DNA of 24,394 nt from a virus: positions 1-24,394 of IMG/VR virus record IMGVR_UViG_3300028283_000030; one strand, given 5' to 3'. How positions within the stretch are numbered: the first letter of the stretch is position 1; the number at the start of each line of letters is the position of its first letter. Shown here one piece after another: positions 20,898 to 24,394 of this stretch. The notes below the pieces were generated by a model that searched no databases, was not told where the DNA came from, and was given only the letters and a program-made list of their open reading frames with translations. A program made the position numbers and the translations under genes.

Positions 20898-21449
20898 TTA
20901 TTTGGTTAATAACTCAATAGAATTTTCAATCTCATCTCCCCATACATCCCAACCTTCAGTTTGTTGACGAGCAAATAATTCTATTCTTGGAATATCTCCA
21001 CATAATTGTACTATTCTTTTTCTAACCTCATCTGGTTTTTGTGAGTGTCTTTCAATTGGTGTATTTACTATTGAGTGAATACCAGCATTTATTCTTTTAG
21101 GACTACCTCTTGTTGCTAGCAAACATAGTTCTGCATTTGCTCTTGTCCACCTACCCATTCCCCAAAAGAAACTATTTGCCTTTTTATTATTCTTTACCCA
21201 AGTAAAAGCAACAGTTTTATATTCAAATCCCCAAGATTTAATCAAATCAAAAACCTCATTAAGTTTTGGCATCGTTACCCATAGAAATAATATACAGTCT
21301 TTATCACAGATTTCTTTAATGTCTATTTTTGCAATATCTATGATATTCATTACATTATACTTACAACCTGCTCCTCTATTACCTGCAAGTGCCTTGTCTC
21401 TATAGATCCAAGGAGGATCTGCATAAATTATTTTATATTTCTTCTTCAT
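20898..21449 (-). CDS. MT-A70 family DNA N6-adenine methyltransferase
   Basis: 183 residues from ATG 21449 (a TTG at 21470 would add seven). KYKIIYADPPWIYRD with catalytic DPPW (11-14), KDCILFLWVTMPKLNEVFDL, FFWGMGRWTRANAELCLLAT, HSQKPDEVRKRIVQLCGD and RIELFAR...GWDVWGDE, the full MT-A70 order. The enzyme methylates adenine at N6 in DNA (phage members) with S-adenosylmethionine. Probably protects phage DNA from host restriction or marks it; no cognate restriction enzyme is encoded here. Confidence 0.92.
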   Translation of the reverse strand: MKKKYKIIYADPPWIYRDKALAGNRGAGCKYNVMNIIDIAKIDIKEICDKDCILFLWVTMPKLNEVFDLIKSWGFEYKTVAFTWVKNNKKANSFFWGMGRWTRANAELCLLATRGSPKRINAGIHSIVNTPIERHSQKPDEVRKRIVQLCGDIPRIELFARQQTEGWDVWGDEIENSIELLTK

Positions 21450-21466
21450 TTTCCGTGTTTTAATTT

Positions 21467-21835
21467 TCAACCATGTTCAAAGTTAGGTTCTCCTTCAAAT
21501 TCTGTTGCTATATAAAGAGGGATAATTACTTCTTCCATATCTTCAGTTTTTTCATTCCATTTAAAGATAGTTTGTGTTCCTGTTTTAACAGGATCTTTAG
21601 CAGAAACGGTTCCCATTACTCCACAGTAATGATTATATCTTTCACAATATCTCTTCTTTCCTCTTAGCCACGCTTTCCATTGCTTTAAATATTCCTTCAC
21701 AGAAACCACTAATACACAATCGAAATCTGAATCTTCATCGTTTTTAAAACCATGAGTTAAAAGATGAATATTCTTTCCAACCACTCCCAATATTTCTGTA
21801 TTGGGGCATTCCAAGAAAATTGTTATTTCTTCCAT
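21467..21835 (-). CDS. Hypothetical protein
   Basis: 122 residues: MEEITIFLECPNTEILGVVG, DFDCVLVVSVKEYLKQWKAW, a basic patch (LRGKKRYCERYNHYCGVMG) and VIIPLYIATEFEGEPNFEHG. The middle looks like a surface-exposed basic helix. Not recognised. Sits between the GIY-YIG gene and the methylase. Confidence 0.55.
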   Translation of the reverse strand: MEEITIFLECPNTEILGVVGKNIHLLTHGFKNDEDSDFDCVLVVSVKEYLKQWKAWLRGKKRYCERYNHYCGVMGTVSAKDPVKTGTQTIFKWNEKTEDMEEVIIPLYIATEFEGEPNFEHG

Positions 21836-21840
21836 ATTAT

Positions 21841-22734
21841 TTATCTTTTAAAAATATAATTTTGATAAGTTGATCCTCTTCTTAGATAAGTTCCTATTAT
21901 GCCTCTAGGTATATTTAATTCCTCTTCAGCGGTTCGTATAGAAAAATAACAACCAATAAGAGACATTGATTTATCATATACACAAAGAGGAGAATGTTTA
22001 GGAGTTAAATCTTCTTCCTTATATACCCATTTGAAACCATTACAAGAATAACTTATTCCACAAAGGACGTTTCTAATTGCTGATCTGCATATTGATAATT
22101 CTTTTGCAGCTATAGCGGAACTGTCCCATTTCTTAATAAAATTGTTGTTTAAATCATATTGTAATACTTTAGTTTTATGTTTATTTAAAATAGTTTCATA
22201 AGAATCTATATTATTAGTTTTAAAATTTCTCCACATAAATCCTCCTACTTCATATCGCTTGAAACCTCTGATACAAAATGCTATATCTGAACAAAGAACA
22301 TTGTTTTTTATAGCAGCTTCCATTATACTAGAATATTCTTCAATATATTCTCCATCTAACGAATATTTATAGGTTTTGATTCTTTTTTTCTCCGCATTTA
22401 ATCTTGAAGCTTTTACAAGTTTTCTTTTTATTTCTTTATTACATGTGACTATATTAGCTAATTCTCCTGTTTTTTCTATTATCCTTCCATATTTACGAAT
22501 TAAGTAAGTCTCTGCTTCTAAAGCTTCTCCTACAGTATCAAACTCACGTATTATATGTATCTTATAATCAGTTTCCTTGACTATTCTTTTCCATATAATA
22601 TTTCTTTCCTTTTTTCTAAAAGCTCTTTTATAAGTCTGCTTACGAGTTCTTTTATTACTATATTTGGTACCAATTCCTACATAAAATATAGTATTTGTAT
22701 CAAGTCTTACGTGGGTATATAAATAATATTCCAT
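21841..22734 (-). CDS. GIY-YIG-like homing endonuclease with three NUMOD1-like modules
   Basis: 297 residues from ATG 22734 (the longer reading begins at a TTG, 22764, within the inverted repeat). N-terminus MEYYLYTHVRLDTNTIFYVG is a diverged GIY-YIG core (YYLY ... FYVGIG), followed by KRAFRKKERNIIWKRIV and EAETYLIRKYG with the catalytic Glu. Three similar C-terminal modules (YKYSLDGEYIEEYSSIMEAA, LQYDLNNNFIKKWDSSAIAA, CVYDKSMSLIGCYFSIRTAE) each read as DNA-contacting NUMOD1 units. The inverted repeat 7 nt upstream of the ATG may control it. Confidence 0.85.
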   Translation of the reverse strand: MEYYLYTHVRLDTNTIFYVGIGTKYSNKRTRKQTYKRAFRKKERNIIWKRIVKETDYKIHIIREFDTVGEALEAETYLIRKYGRIIEKTGELANIVTCNKEIKRKLVKASRLNAEKKRIKTYKYSLDGEYIEEYSSIMEAAIKNNVLCSDIAFCIRGFKRYEVGGFMWRNFKTNNIDSYETILNKHKTKVLQYDLNNNFIKKWDSSAIAAKELSICRSAIRNVLCGISYSCNGFKWVYKEEDLTPKHSPLCVYDKSMSLIGCYFSIRTAEEELNIPRGIIGTYLRRGSTYQNYIFKR

Positions 22735-22740
22735 TGTGTC

Positions 22741-22768
22741 TATTTTGTCATAAAGATAAGACAAAATA
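22741..22768. repeat. Perfect 9-bp inverted repeat just before GIY-YIG start
   Basis: TATTTTGTC (22741-22749) and GACAAAATA (22760-22768), spacer 10 nt. The near arm ends 7 nt before the ATG at 22734 on the minus strand. Either an operator or a leader hairpin that hides the start. Confidence 0.65.
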
Positions 22769-22782
22769 ATAACACTACCAAA

Positions 22783-23148
22783 TTAATTATGGACCTTTTT
22801 ATGACATTTTTTACACAAACAAATCCAACCATCTTCAGAAAAAAGTCTCTCTACAAATAAAGGAAGATCTGCTGAACAATTCAATTTACCAGCTTCTTGA
22901 GAATGATGTGCCTCAATACTACGCTGTGGAAACCAATTTTTACAATCATTGCATTGAAACTCCCACTTTAATCTTTTGTTAGAGGATTGAGAAGGTCTTC
23001 TTACAGCTTTAATAGCATCTTGTCTAGGTTTCCAAAATCTAGTTCTATTTCGCAATGTAGATCTGATCATTTGCCAAAAAGCAGATTCTGTCATTGTACC
23101 ACCATTCCGTGTCCTAGGTACTCTGAACTTTTTAACTTTTCTTTTCAT
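22783..23148 (-). CDS. HNH endonuclease
   Basis: 121 residues. Basic N-terminus (KRKVKKFRVPRTRNGGTMTE), RNRTRFWKPRQDAIKAVRRP (a recurring phage-HNH lead-in), then FQCNDCKNWFPQRSIEAHHS (C..C and HH) and GWICLCKKCHKKVHN (C..CH..H), the HNH/zinc fold of McrA-like nucleases. Ends abruptly at HN. Likely a homing endonuclease. It starts about 12 nt after the terminator of the RIIB-like gene and ends upstream of the GIY-YIG gene. Confidence 0.88.
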   Translation of the reverse strand: MKRKVKKFRVPRTRNGGTMTESAFWQMIRSTLRNRTRFWKPRQDAIKAVRRPSQSSNKRLKWEFQCNDCKNWFPQRSIEAHHSQEAGKLNCSADLPLFVERLFSEDGWICLCKKCHKKVHN

Positions 23149-23160
23149 AATATAAAAATT

Positions 23161-23191
23161 AGGAGCTACAAAGATACACAGTGTAGCTCCT
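23161..23191 (-). terminator. Rho-independent terminator after the RIIB-like gene, with a -7-like box in its loop
   Basis: On the minus strand AGGAGCTACA (23191-23182), an 11-nt loop and TGTAGCTCCT (23170-23161) form a perfect 10-bp stem followed by AATTTTTA. The loop and arm also contain TATCTTTG (23176-23169), a full match to TAnnTTTG, so the same bases may start transcription of the HNH gene. Confidence 0.75.
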
Positions 23192-23199
23192 AATTTGTC

Positions 23200-24394
23200 C
23201 TATTGATTAACAATACGATTCTTAATAATCTCATTCATATCCCTTAAGGTATTAGCAATGTGCTTAATATCTACATTGGACATTTGAGGAATAGAGAAGG
23301 TATGTCTTTTCACTTCTTCCGTAAAGCTGGTATGAACATGCTGCTCAATATTAGCAAGACATTTCTCTTCAAAGATATCTCCAAGATTAGTGACATCAAA
23401 AGATTCATCATCAAGAATGTATTTGTCCTCTTCTGATAGAGTCATTGCAAAGAAGAATCTAGATACCCTAAGTTTACCCACTTCATTGAAAGGAACAGCA
23501 ACTGCGTCCATTGGCGATATAATCATCAGAATATCAGTGTCTCCAAAACTACGGTAGTCGAATTGCTTACTAGCTGCATGGATCCCCATAGAACAATTAC
23601 AGGTATTATCATCATCACACTCATTCCTTGGAATAGAAGCAATCTGCCCTACACGATAATCCATTTTATGTGTGTGGTCATCAGTATATCTATTCTCTTT
23701 CATATTAGGAAGCTCCTTATAGAGGGTGTCGAGATTTCCATATATGGATCCTTTAGAAGTACTGGTTACTTTATGCATTGAGTATTCACCATTTAACTCC
23801 TCAATCCTATAATCCTCAGGTTTCTTCTTCCATACAGCCTTAACATTATTATAAGCTGTACTAATCAAGTTGACAAGAGAACTGTTAAACTGATTGTTCA
23901 CTTTATACACTCTACGATAGGCAAAGAAATTTCCATGCCTGTCAATCTTCATATTATGATGAGAGAGGAAGGTATATAAATCTTCTGCTGATTGTGAATT
24001 GGGGTTCAAACAAGCCTTAAGCCAGAACTTCTTTAATGACGTATATTCTACATCATTAATTACATTCTGCTCCCAATTAGGGTCTATATAACCGGGAGTA
24101 AGATGTCTTCCAATAATCTCACTAAACCTTTTCACCAATAAGGGAGGAAGACTCCTTTGGATACCATTCATATAGATGCATTCTTCAGCCATCTCAAAGT
24201 CAGGAAAATGAATAACAGTCTGTATATCATTTCCATTAGGTTCAGGAATCTCTATTTTATCCAAAACACCCTCTTTTTCCTCTTCACCTCGCATAATATC
24301 AATAATCTCATCTTCCGTGGAGCAGTTTCTTACATCATTGAAATCATCCACCGTTGCTTCTGATTTATTAATCACACTCCCATCATGAAAGATA
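23200..24394 (-). CDS. rIIB-like: RIIB-like protein (probably 5' partial)
   Basis: 391 residues from a GTG at 24375; the frame stays open to the window edge (…IFHDGSVINKSEA), so the true start may lie outside. The core matches phage RIIB: LKKFWLKACLNPNSQSAEDL, LYTFLSHHNMKIDRHGNFFA (FL..n.mpi...G.f.aYr.V), YRVGQIASIPRNECDDDNTC and CSMGIHAASKQFDYRSFGDT with MIISPMDAVAVPFNEVGKLR. In T4, RIIB with RIIA acts at the membrane in exclusion and lysis timing; exact function is unclear. RIIA would be expected just outside the right edge. Ends in TAG, then a terminator. Confidence 0.8.
   Translation of the reverse strand, partial: IFHDGSVINKSEATVDDFNDVRNCSTEDEIIDIMRGEEEKEGVLDKIEIPEPNGNDIQTVIHFPDFEMAEECIYMNGIQRSLPPLLVKRFSEIIGRHLTPGYIDPNWEQNVINDVEYTSLKKFWLKACLNPNSQSAEDLYTFLSHHNMKIDRHGNFFAYRRVYKVNNQFNSSLVNLISTAYNNVKAVWKKKPEDYRIEELNGEYSMHKVTSTSKGSIYGNLDTLYKELPNMKENRYTDDHTHKMDYRVGQIASIPRNECDDDNTCNCSMGIHAASKQFDYRSFGDTDILMIISPMDAVAVPFNEVGKLRVSRFFFAMTLSEEDKYILDDESFDVTNLGDIFEEKCLANIEQHVHTSFTEEVKRHTFSIPQMSNVDIKHIANTLRDMNEIIKNRIVNQ

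Overview
This 24.4 kb window is best read as part of a double-stranded DNA phage (or prophage) genome from a Bacteroidota host. Genes are tightly packed, many overlap by 4 bp (ATGA), and the sequence is AT-rich. A-rich leaders replace Shine-Dalgarno sites, and Bacteroidota-type -7 boxes (TAnnTTTG) occur at the few real intergenic gaps. Gene content is typical of a phage: repeat-rich tail fibre, CHAP endolysin with holin and spanin-like genes, RecA, a DnaA-domain-IV protein, MT-A70 methylase, a RIIB-like protein and many homing endonucleases. I saw no tRNA, rRNA, CRISPR array or transposase.

Positions 1-9939 (plus strand) are the virion and lysis arm. It holds a fibre gene cut by the left edge (51-bp repeats and a duplicated adhesin module), two small secreted proteins, a lectin-like protein, a membrane/coiled-coil protein and two tandem CheY-like receivers, the second broken by an in-frame TAG. 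Then come CHAP endolysin, holin-like and spanin-like genes and a glycosyltransferase. Two paralogous Thr-rich virion-type proteins with an HNH gene between them, a Dps-like protein, a GIY-YIG endonuclease and several very small basic proteins complete the arm.

Positions 9928-24394 (minus strand) converge on it with a 12-bp 3' overlap. Nearest the junction is an overlapping cassette of three glycosyltransferases (one GT6/ABO-like) and a SAM methyltransferase. Upstream lie a GroES-like protein, an HNH gene with an in-frame TAG and a winged-helix RepL-like protein. A 240-bp gap carries two perfect inverted repeats (candidate origin or regulatory RNA). Beyond it are an HNH/NinG-like protein, RecA and the DnaA-like protein, then a terminator. 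The next unit runs from a CopG/Arc-type repressor with a palindrome at its promoter, through a GIY-YIG gene, to several unknown proteins. Further upstream are a RecE/PD-(D/E)XK nuclease, MT-A70 methylase, a GIY-YIG gene with an inverted repeat at its start, an HNH gene and, at the right edge, a RIIB-like gene.

Together the minus arm looks like replication, recombination and DNA modification plus glycan modification, and the plus arm like adsorption and lysis. Seven endonuclease-like ORFs (three GIY-YIG, four HNH-type) show heavy homing-element load. All family names rest on motif recognition by eye; no database search was possible.
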